From Alligator mississippiensis (Eukaryota; Chordata; Crocodylia; Alligatoridae), in contig NC_081835.1 in NCBI RefSeq assembly GCF_030867095.1, positions 20,902,501 through 20,966,500 of the forward strand: 64,000 bases of DNA, in the 5' to 3' direction. How positions within the stretch are numbered: the first letter of the stretch is position 1; each line of letters starts with the position of its first letter. Shown here in pieces: positions 61,301-64,000 of the stretch. The notes below the pieces were generated by a model. The model made no database searches and had not been told where the DNA came from. It worked only from the letters and a program-made list of their open reading frames with translations. A program made the position numbers and the translations under genes.

Positions 61301-64000
61301 ATATCATCCCAGCCAAGGCTTTGTCTAGCCAGGTCTTTAAAAATCTCCAAGGATGGAGATTCAGCAGCCTCTCTGGGTAACCTGTTCCAATGCTTTACTA
61401 CCCCCTTGTGAGGTGTTCTTTTGTTTGTTTGGTTTGTTTTTTTTCCCTAATATCTAACCTAAACTTCTCTTGTAGCAACTTGAGACTGTTGCTCCTTGTT
61501 CTGTCATCTGCCACCACTGAGAATGGTTTAGTTCAGGGGTCAGCATAGTTTTTAGGCAGAGTGCCAACAAACCTGGAAACCTCAACTTGCAAGATGTTGG
61601 TGTGCCAGGGGTGGATGGCAGGGGCACCTGGGTGGGGCCCAATCCTTGTTGTGGCAGCACAGCCCTGGCCCTTTCTTTTCTGTCCACCCCAAGGTTTGCA
61701 TGCACCCACTACTGGCAACCAGTCAGGCCAGGTCTCCGTGGACCCTGGTGCAGGTGCTTGCAGCCTCCCTGCTGCATACAGCCTGGGCTTCATGGTTGGC
61801 AGCAGGGGCACGTCCGAAGCCCATGCCATCTGTGGTGTTCCAAGCAAGATGGCTTTGTATGCTATGCTCTGGCACGTGTGCCAGGGGTTGCTGACTCCTG
61901 GTTTAGTTCCACCTTATTTGGAACCACCCTTCAGGTAGTTGAAGGCTGCTATTAAATCCCTTCTGTCTTCTCATCTCCAGACTTAGTAAGCCAAGCTCTC
62001 TCAGCCTCCCTTCAGAAATCATGTCTCAGCCCCCTAACAATTTTCATTGCCCTCCGTTGGACTGTCTCCAGTTTGTCCACATCCTTTCTGTAGTGAGGGG
62101 CCCAAAACTGAACACAGTACTCCCAGATGTGGCCTTGCCAATGCCGAAGAGGGGAAGAATCACTTCCCTTGATCTGCTGGCAGCGCTTCTACTAATGCAG
62201 CCCAGTATGCTGTTAACATCCTTTGTAACAAGGGCACACTGGCTCATATTCAGCTTATTGTCCACTGTAACCCCCAGGTCCTTTTCTGCAGAGCTGCTGC
62301 TTAGCCAGTTCAAGTACCTGAACTGAATCCCCCTTTGTCTAGGTATGTACATTTATTCTGCTCTGGACCAAGAATGTAGATGTTACTTAAGGCCAGCATA
62401 TTTCAGCCTGAAATGCTTTTTTTGTAAGAAAATATTCAGTAGTGTTCCACTTCCTGAGGATAATCGTTGGTATTAGCCTTGGTACTGTTTTCACCAGACC
62501 TTGAGAAGCTTTAGAAAGAGGAGGAAAGATCGTTAAAGTAGAAATTCATGGTCCCATAATAAGGTAGTAGAAAATAGATTACCTGTCAAAGCTTCTTTAA
62601 AATCCTAGTGTACAATTGAAATTTGTTTTAAAAAGTTAGTGTACCACTTCAAGGTCAGAACACTGTTCAGCCCAAACTTATGGCCATTTTAATCAAGTGG
62701 ATCCTGATACACAAATATTCCTAAAGTGTTTTTTAACTTTTTTATGTGCAAAGGTGAGGAGAAATCTCTGAGCAGCATCTGTACAGCTTATAGTACTGCA
62801 CTTGACTGCCCTTTTGAAAGCTAGTGTTCAGCTCAGTGATTCTCAGCTAGGTCGCCAGAAGATCCTTTGAAGAGTGCATCTGGGGCATCATGAGAGAGAA
62901 GCCAGGTGTGAGGAGGTAAGCAGATAAGGGCAAGCTCAGGCAATTCCTCGACTGCCTGCCCCTCTGCAAAGAGATGAGCACTATAATAAATAAGATGCTC
63001 AATTCACAAAAGTTATGAAGGGGGTGCCTCAAGTCTAGTGAGGGGTGCCTTGCATCTGTTGAGTGGTGCCCCAAATCTAAAAAGGTTGAGAACTGCTGGT
63101 CCAGCTAAACATGACAGCGAAGTTGTCTTATTTTTGACTCTACAGAACAGCATCAGGCTCCTTTGAACTGTTCATGAAATGTCAACAGGGTGCAGAGATT
63201 CTTGGCTAGAGGAAGAAACAAGAGGTCCTACCCCAAAAACAAAAGAAGTCAGTACTTGCCAAAGGGAGCATATGCCCTGGGTTTGGAAGCTAGGAGGCTG
63301 AGTTCAGGTCTTCTCTTCTGACTGCTCTTTATATTTCTGGGTACTTCACAGTTTTGTGGTTGACTAAATGTTTACTTTCACTGAAGGCTTCTGCCCCAGG
63401 TAACCCAGAGGGGGAACTGGATAAAATGTTAGAAAATTAATGGAGAAGACAAACCTTCATTACTATGCATGGATTTTTTTTTTCTTTTGTGACCATGCTA
63501 CAGGCATCTTGAAAGAAAAATGGACACTTTTTTTTCACATTTTCTCCAGTTGAGTGTTTTTATTTGTAATGCACATGAGTTAAATGAAAAGCCTGTAAGA
63601 CTATAAGCAGTCTGTGTATTAAAATTCGTATGAATATATTTTAGTTCAAATGACTACCTACATTTGATACCTTTTATTGTACAGGTAATAAAAGGTTTTG
63701 TAAACATTTGGTGTATTAATTGTGGTTGCATGCATTAGAAGAACAGGACTGACAGTTGTGATGGTATTAAATATATTTGCAGGAGAAGTTCCAAAGCAGG
63801 TGAAAGTGAAAAAGCTGAAGAACCTGAAGACTTTGGATTCTAAACCTGGTAATACATCATTGTTTGCACTTAACCTAAATCTTACTGTTGATTCCTTTAA
63901 AAAATATGCATGGTTTGCTTTCTGGCTGTATACCCTTTTTGTTGTTTTTGTCTTTTAGGTGTTTATACATCTTATAAACCATACTTAAACAAAGATGAAG
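31214..64000 (+). CDS. DENND6A: DENND6A, multi-exon gene (exons 1-14 in window, 3' part beyond the right edge)
   Basis: DENND6A (FAM116A) is a DENN-domain protein that acts as guanine-nucleotide exchange factor for Rab14 on recycling endosomes, controlling return of cargo such as ADAM10 and hence N-cadherin shedding. I assembled 14 exons: 31214-31393, 33891-33929, 34025-34067, 46115-46227, 46881-46961, 48738-48843, 51225-51304, 52776-52838, 55756-55811, 56734-56856, 57105-57200, 60408-60502, 63783-63848, 63959-64000. Every junction keeps phase with GT/AG borders and no stop, giving 1183 coding bases (394 codons) of a family length near 600. Residues about 40-250 are the upstream (uDENN/longin-like) part, and 250-394 enter the central DENN core. 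Only the first ~30 residues diverge freely. Introns range from 95 bp (intron 2) to 12 kb (intron 3). The gene appears intact. Confidence 0.95.
31662..31819. mobile_element. hAT-type MITE
   Basis: CAGCGGTTTCCGACCTCGGG at the left and AAGGTTGGGAACAGCTG at the right. Flanks GTTTAAGA (31654-31661) and GCTTAAGA (31820-31827) are an 8-bp duplication with one mismatch. Sits in DENND6A intron 1. Confidence 0.82.
31964..32217. mobile_element. hAT-type MITE
   Basis: Starts CAGCGGTGTCAAACATG and ends CCTTTGACAACCCTGCTG, imperfect inverted repeats. Target duplication is unclear (TTTAAAG on the left, TTTTAAG a few bases beyond the right end). Core includes CCAGCCCATGGAGC, common in this reptile MITE family. 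Confidence 0.65.
32299..33250 (+). mobile_element. Long fold-back (hAT-like) element, uninterrupted relative of the 18-19.6 kb copy
   Basis: Begins TAGGGGTACACTGATAGA and runs through CAGCTGGTAAGTCTGTTATG (32420-32439). The mirrored CAGACTTACCAGCTGCATG is at 33119-33137. Arm pairs such as GGGCAGCTCCCACCACTGC (about 32561) and GCAGTGGGAGCCGCCCCCC (about 32962), and CACAGGACGGAGCCATGGC and ACTGTGGCTCTGTCTTGTG, show arms of some 350 bp around a central loop near 32770. The far end reads TGGCCACATTATTAGC. No transposase; high-GC both-strand frames are artefacts. Confidence 0.65.
33485..33625 (+). mobile_element. Penelope-like element tail remnant
   Basis: CTCAGACCTGAGGAGAATGC, TTTCAAAAGCTC, ATTAGTAAAAGATATTC and TTGGGCCAGCACAGCTACAC match, in order, the characteristic 3' region of reptile Penelope-like elements (…GACCTGAAGAAG…CAAAAGCTTG…TTGGTCNAATAAAAGATA…GGACCAACACGGCTACA). 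Diverged, no coding sequence. Confidence 0.55.
33891..33929 (+). CDS. DENND6A: DENND6A exon 2 (residues 61-73)
   Basis: A 39-bp micro-exon encoding [13 protein letters not shown], matching human VIYPQHSKLTDRE. Acceptor TTGTTTATAG and donor GTGAGT; phase 0 on both sides, so skipping would keep frame. Confidence 0.95.
34025..34067 (+). CDS. DENND6A: DENND6A exon 3 (residues 74-88)
   Basis: Encodes [14 protein letters not shown] plus the first base of Gly88; family sequence [15 protein letters not shown]. Only 95 bp after exon 2, one of the shortest introns. Donor GTAATT; phase 1. Confidence 0.95.
34597..34885. mobile_element. hAT-type MITE remnant
   Basis: The right end AGTCTAAAAAGGTTGAGAAC and two copies of GTGCCTTGAGTCT match the MITE at 62834-63098. 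The left end near 34597 (TGATACTGAACCAGGGTACC) is diverged. Target duplication not visible. Confidence 0.5.
34886..37840. other. DENND6A: DENND6A intron 3, left part
   Basis: AT-rich intron with a short CT microsatellite (about 35106-35123). I see no gene. The moderately GC-richer stretch at 36600-37830 may be the interior of an old repeat into which the long CR1 inserted, with its other side at 40340-41560, but no protein motif is recognisable. Confidence 0.45.
37841..40336 (+). mobile_element. CR1 LINE, long 5'-truncated copy with most of ORF2
   Basis: Contains the endonuclease C-terminal blocks ([25 protein letters not shown] and the SDHELI catalytic motif, 37880-38120). The reverse transcriptase follows ([62 protein letters not shown]), then the C-terminal domain to 40248, and the 3' UTR with CCAGCCCTAATGTCTG and a TCTATGA tail. 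Visible lesions: a TGA at 38130-38132, a frame change at a 7-G run (38245-38251), a TAA at 39850-39852, and Asn for the second catalytic Asp in the FADD box. The 540-codon open frame 38230-39852 is thus a remnant, unusually long for a CR1, implying a moderate age. In antisense-free orientation with DENND6A intron 3. Confidence 0.95.
40337..41609. other. DENND6A: DENND6A intron 3, unassigned sequence
   Basis: No gene or clear element. May be the continuation of the sequence interrupted by the CR1. TCAGTTGAGTAGGCC (40552-40566) resembles GCCTACTCAGTTGAG near 36699 only as short shared words. Confidence 0.35.
41610..42315 (+). mobile_element. Old CR1 LINE 3' fragment with a nested insertion
   Basis: GAAAGCAAGCCATATGAGGA, AGACTTGATAGCAGTTTCC, CCTAGGAATATTGTGGAATC and GAGGCTGGGCTGGTATCTG are the CR1 C-terminal order in degraded form, and the 3' end resumes as GAGGACTGGACTAGGCGTCC. 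Between about 42000 and 42265 a GC-rich block (GCCCATGGGCCACATCTGACC … CCAGCCCACAGAGCTGG) interrupts it, probably a hAT-type MITE whose ends I cannot fix. Confidence 0.65.
42485..43745 (-). mobile_element. Penelope-like element, 3' coding end (GIY-YIG region) and terminal repeats
   Basis: On the minus strand the order is [28 protein letters not shown] (about 43740-43560), then ARMNAHRKS-like and [10 protein letters not shown] (43178-43100), [16 protein letters not shown] (about 43060), and a [11 protein letters not shown]-like block at about 42990-42960. These follow the pre-endonuclease and GIY-YIG-endonuclease end of Neptune/Poseidon-type Penelope elements. Downstream come two copies of the characteristic tail (AAAGCTTGCCAAGACATTTT … TTGGTCTAATAAAAGATAAC at 42735-42670, and CTATGTAGCTTGTCCAATAAA-like at 42575-42510). 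The copy is fragmentary with several breaks. Confidence 0.75.
43746..44284. other. DENND6A: DENND6A intron 3, nothing recognised
   Basis: No coding segment or element termini seen. Confidence 0.45.
44285..44568 (+). mobile_element. CR1 LINE 3'-end fragment
   Basis: TAAGGAAGAACTTCTTTATG, CTGGAATAAATTTCCCAAGG, TCAAGAGGAGCCTGGACAGA and GGTCCCTTCCAGCTCTTATT followed by TTCTATGATTCTGTG: the CR1 C-terminal coding end, 3' UTR and octamer tail, 5' truncated. Confidence 0.88.
44570..45620 (+). mobile_element. Possible solo LTR-like fossil with TATA box
   Basis: About 1 kb of moderately GC-rich DNA without coding content. A promoter-like core lies at 44935-44965 (GAGCATATATAAGCCCC), followed by a GAGTGTTAGTTCTCTGGCAG start-like region, reminiscent of reptile retroviral LTRs. 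Borders and family are uncertain; an intact internal region is not present. It carries a hAT MITE (44624-44801), so it predates that insertion. Could equally be an unclassified repeat. Confidence 0.3.
44624..44801. mobile_element. hAT-type MITE with perfect 8-bp target duplication
   Basis: CAGGGATGGGCAATTACTTT at the left, ATTTTGCCTGCCCCTG at the right, flanked by identical GCCTAGAT at 44616-44623 and 44802-44809. 178 bp, no coding capacity. Confidence 0.9.
46115..46227 (+). CDS. DENND6A: DENND6A exon 4 (residues 88-125)
   Basis: Encodes (G)[18 protein letters not shown] then [19 protein letters not shown], matching the human stretch closely. Acceptor TTTTTTTACAATAG; enters in phase 1 and leaves in phase 0. 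The donor AAG|GTTGGA is weak (T at +3), which could make inclusion of this exon regulated. Confidence 0.94.
46881..46961 (+). CDS. DENND6A: DENND6A exon 5 (residues 126-152)
   Basis: Encodes [18 protein letters not shown] then TLKRGYFQK, a highly conserved block of the upstream DENN module. 81 bp, phase 0 on both sides; acceptor TTTTTTAAACAG, donor GTAATT. Confidence 0.95.
47085..47465. repeat. GC-rich fold-back repeat in intron 5
   Basis: GGCACATGGAAACTCCAG (47128-) and CTGGAGTTTCCATGTGCTTG (about 47251-47270) are reverse complements around CCTGCCTGG/CTGGGCAGG; this imperfect palindrome explains the long open frames on both strands. Probably the interior of a non-autonomous DNA transposon like the other fold-back elements here, with ends not identified. 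Confidence 0.5.
48133..48505. mobile_element. Inverted Penelope-like terminal repeats
   Basis: TTGTTGTAGCTGTGATGGTCC at 48151-48170 and the minus-strand tail GCCTGAAAGCTTGCCTAACA … ACTCCAATAAAAGATAGGG (48389-48335) are followed by the same tail in plus orientation, CCCAAAAGCTTGCCTAACAT … GTGCCAATAAAAGAAATTGC (48421-48480). Oppositely oriented flanking copies are a known Penelope feature. No coding part remains. Confidence 0.65.
48738..48843 (+). CDS. DENND6A: DENND6A exon 6 (residues 153-188)
   Basis: Encodes [18 protein letters not shown] then [17 protein letters not shown] plus one base; the human counterpart is [18 protein letters not shown]. Acceptor CTCTCTTCCAG, donor GTTAGT, phase 0 in and phase 1 out. 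Confidence 0.95.
49838..50893. mobile_element. Fold-back Tc1/mariner-like non-autonomous element
   Basis: CAGTATTTACTTGAATATAA at the left and TTAGATTCAAGTAAATATGG at the right are inverted repeats, each bordered by TA. The GC-rich core contains inverted copies of AAGGGGCATGTGGTA (50004-, 50675-) and long purine/pyrimidine-biased blocks, which leave frames of up to 170 codons open on both strands; these are not genes. Lies in DENND6A intron 6. Confidence 0.65.
51225..51304 (+). CDS. DENND6A: DENND6A exon 7 (residues 188-214)
   Basis: Encodes [15 protein letters not shown] then [12 protein letters not shown]; human has [20 protein letters not shown]. Acceptor TGTTTTTCAG, donor GTAAAT; phase 1 in, phase 0 out. 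Confidence 0.94.
52776..52838 (+). CDS. DENND6A: DENND6A exon 8 (residues 215-235)
   Basis: 63 bp encoding [18 protein letters not shown] then TQQ, nearly identical to human. Acceptor TTCCAAAG, donor GTAGCG (weak at +4/+5); phase 0 on both sides. Confidence 0.94.
53395..53880. repeat. GC-rich interspersed repeat beginning GGTTCCCTCCAAGCTGCGCG
   Basis: The left boundary GGTTCCCTCCAAGCTGCGCG, followed by GTGTGCGCGGCCACACAC, is a familiar start of a reptile interspersed DNA repeat. The right boundary is unclear. It is a local CpG-rich patch in intron 8 and its open frames on both strands are composition-driven. Confidence 0.4.
53931..53981. repeat. Short hairpin-forming inverted repeat
   Basis: GACAAGGTGCTTTGGCTAAA and TTTACCCAAAGTACTTTGTC are reverse complements with three mismatches around an 11-bp loop. 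The preceding ACACCTGTGTTGGTCAAAGG suggests a Penelope-tail or other terminal-repeat origin. Confidence 0.6.
55292..55369 (-). repeat. Inverted fragment of the 49838-50893 element
   Basis: CCCTGTGCTCCCCCCATACC and CACATGCCCCTTTTCCATGC are the reverse complement of 49975-50046 with only a few mismatches over about 70 bp. Located in intron 8, just upstream of exon 9. Confidence 0.85.
55756..55811 (+). CDS. DENND6A: DENND6A exon 9 (residues 236-254)
   Basis: Encodes [18 protein letters not shown] plus two bases of Arg; human is VDTNISVILPTVHEVDIFR. Acceptor CTTTCAG, donor GTAAAA; phase 0 in, phase 2 out. Confidence 0.94.
55975..56582 (-). mobile_element. GC-rich non-autonomous DNA element, one end recognisable
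   Basis: The right end (minus strand: TACAGGTTTCCCTTGATTC) resembles a mariner-type MITE terminus; TATGCAAATTCACTC- and ATGCAAGGTAAATTTGC-like subterminal repeats follow. The core repeats CAGCCAGGGCTGGGGTGAGT at 56171 and 56386, a 215-bp spaced direct repeat, and GAGCTGGGGTGAACCC. The left end is not identified. Open frames on both strands are not supported. Confidence 0.45.
56734..56856 (+). CDS. DENND6A: DENND6A exon 10 (residues 254-295)
   Basis: Encodes (R)[16 protein letters not shown] then [20 protein letters not shown] and LALV: the strongly conserved entry of the DENN core, with the [13 protein letters not shown] signature shared by the AVL9/DENND6 family. Phase 2 in and out; acceptor TGTTTTCAG, donor GTAACT. 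Confidence 0.96.
57105..57200 (+). CDS. DENND6A: DENND6A exon 11 (residues 295-327)
   Basis: Encodes (S)[16 protein letters not shown] then [15 protein letters not shown], identical to human except Cys for Phe in KYFSDF. Acceptor TGTTCCACAG, donor GTAAGT (consensus). Separated from exon 10 by only 248 bp. Confidence 0.96.
57520..57897 (+). mobile_element. CR1 LINE fragment, plus-strand arm of an inverted pair
   Basis: GTGATTCTTTCCCTCTATTC, GCGCTGGTGAGGCCACATCT, CAGTTTTGGGCCCTCCACTA, GGAGAGGCTGAGGGAACTGG and TGAGAGGCGATTTTAATAGT are CR1 ORF2 C-terminal codons ([15 protein letters not shown]…). It stops abruptly after the GGTTTAGGTTAGATATTAGG block. Confidence 0.9.
57898..57998 (+). repeat. 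Duplicated intron segment between inverted CR1 arms
   Basis: ACAGGTTTCTACTTTTGAG … TTCTGACAAAG … GTATATCCAAA … ACTTTAACATCAAC repeats the intron sequence at 58661-58750 with about 7 differences. It begins and ends with GGAAACAGGTTTCTACTT, so it carries an 18-bp internal direct repeat. Confidence 0.9.
57999..58165 (-). mobile_element. CR1 LINE fragment, minus-strand arm of an inverted pair
   Basis: TTCCTAATATCTAACCTAAA, CTGCAACTCGAGGCCATTGC, CCACCACGGAGAACAGTCC and GGTAGTTGAAGGCTGCTATT are the exact reverse complement, with few changes, of 57755-57895. The arms could form a hairpin of about 150 bp with a ~100-bp loop. Confidence 0.92.
58661..58750 (+). repeat. Source or second copy of the duplicated intron segment
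   Basis: GACTGGAAACAGGTTTCTAC … GAGTGCCTTTTTTAAAGAGG … AAGTACTTTAACATCAAC; about 92% identical to 57898-57990 and in the same orientation, 764 bp downstream. Confidence 0.9.
59160..59475. mobile_element. Fold-back MITE, copy 3 of the three-copy family
   Basis: Ends AGGGGTGTCTACATGTG and CACGTGTATAGGCACCCT. Interior CAGCATCACATGTATTCAG (59245-59263) and CTGAATACATGTGATGCTGC (59382-) are a nearly perfect inverted repeat, and CTTTAACTAAAGCTC faces GAGTTTTAGTTGAAG. Flanking sequence shares CTA on both sides. GC-rich tract in the centre (59338-59364). Confidence 0.75.
59660..59785 (+). mobile_element. Possible degraded CR1 reverse-transcriptase remnant
   Basis: TTTAACATTCTCATGAATGA followed by CCTGGAAGAGGGAATAAATA translates as [14 protein letters not shown], like the FNIFINDLEEG block after the GPILF motif of CR1 RT. 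Flanking coding blocks are too eroded to follow. Confidence 0.45.
60408..60502 (+). CDS. DENND6A: DENND6A exon 12 (residues 327-359)
   Basis: Encodes (P)[17 protein letters not shown] then [14 protein letters not shown] plus one base. The [10 protein letters not shown] and HWPHIIRIG blocks are hallmark DENN-core sequence of this family. Acceptor is a long T-run then TTTTCAG; donor GTAAAG. Phase 2 in, phase 1 out. Confidence 0.96.
61218..62342 (-). mobile_element. CR1 LINE, 3' portion, interrupted by a hAT MITE
   Basis: Minus-strand order: [19 protein letters not shown] and [12 protein letters not shown] (62300-62140), [16 protein letters not shown] (62115-62060), then the C-terminal codons and 3' UTR, with the tail TAATTTTCTATGATTC at 61235-61218. 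The C-terminal region is split at 61534-61900 by a MITE with a clean target duplication. Frames are shifted in several places; 5' truncated at about 62342. Confidence 0.93.
61534..61900. mobile_element. hAT-type MITE nested in CR1, perfect 8-bp target duplication
   Basis: CAGGGGTCAGCATAGTTTTT at the left and GGGGTTGCTGACTCCTG at the right, flanked by identical GTTTAGTT at 61526-61533 and 61901-61908. The duplicated octamer is CR1 sequence, so the insertion post-dates the CR1. Open frames of ~125 codons inside are not genes. Confidence 0.95.
62834..63098. mobile_element. hAT-type MITE
   Basis: CAGTGATTCTCAGCTAGG and AAAAAGGTTGAGAACTGCTG are inverted termini; flanks GTTCAGCT (62826-62833) and GTCCAGCT (63099-63106) form an 8-bp duplication with one mismatch. 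Contains GGGGTGCCTTGCATCTG-type direct sub-repeats shared with the 34.6-34.9 kb remnant. Confidence 0.85.
63783..63848 (+). CDS. DENND6A: DENND6A exon 13 (residues 359-381)
   Basis: Encodes (G)[16 protein letters not shown] then LDSKP plus one base; human reads [20 protein letters not shown]. Lys-rich loop of the DENN core. Acceptor ATATTTGCAG, donor GTAATA; phase 1 in and out. Confidence 0.96.
63959..64000 (+). CDS. DENND6A: DENND6A exon 14, partial (residues 381-394)
   Basis: After a 110-bp intron with acceptor TTGTCTTTTAG, encodes (G)[13 protein letters not shown] and continues beyond the window. Human has [15 protein letters not shown]. The C-terminal third of the protein is not in this window. 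Confidence 0.95.

Noticed and set aside
61561-61955. 122-125 codon plus-strand frames
   Set aside because: They fall within a MITE with clear hAT termini and target duplication.

Overview
This window is vertebrate nuclear DNA. Spliced exons with GT/AG borders, two CpG-island promoters, long AT-rich introns and many CR1 LINEs, hAT-type and mariner-type MITEs and Penelope-like pieces suggest a reptile. The repeat mix fits a crocodilian best, a turtle or other archosaur less well. There is no prokaryotic, CRISPR or operon-like content.

Two host genes lie head to head. On the minus strand, the first coding exon of SLMAP (13417-13614) carries the start of its FHA domain. Its CpG-island promoter is at about 14.08-15.07 kb, and positions 1-13416 are SLMAP intron. 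On the plus strand, DENND6A starts at 31214 and runs off the right edge. Fourteen exons are readable and every exon-exon phase is consistent, giving about 394 codons of a protein of about 600 residues. The same two genes are divergent neighbours in human 3p14.3, so the order is conserved. SLMAP is a tail-anchored STRIPAK/Hippo adaptor. DENND6A is a DENN-domain exchange factor for Rab14 in endosomal recycling. Nothing suggests they act in one pathway, but both CpG islands contain the same NRF1-like 12-mer.

Layout: 1-13.4 kb is SLMAP intron with four MITEs. 13.4-15.1 kb holds the SLMAP exon and promoter. 15.1-30.8 kb is intergenic and repeat-filled: two fold-back elements, one split by a CR1, a ~100-bp degenerate tandem array and three CR1 pieces. 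30.8-31.5 kb is the DENND6A promoter and exon 1. 31.5-46.1 kb is introns 1-3, with exons 2-3 at 33.9-34.1 kb, a long CR1 ORF2 copy at 37.8-40.3 kb and a Penelope-like element at 42.5-43.7 kb. 46.1-64.0 kb holds exons 4-14 among further repeats.

The most unusual structures are: GC-rich fold-back transposons with arms of several hundred bp; a CR1-associated inverted duplication at 57.5-58.75 kb that also copied ~90 bp of intron; inverted repeat pairs flanking DENND6A exons 7-8 and exon 12; a perfect CLEAR/USF palindrome just upstream of the DENND6A start; and nested insertions that give relative ages. All calls come from reading the sequence and from remembered family sequences; no search was run.
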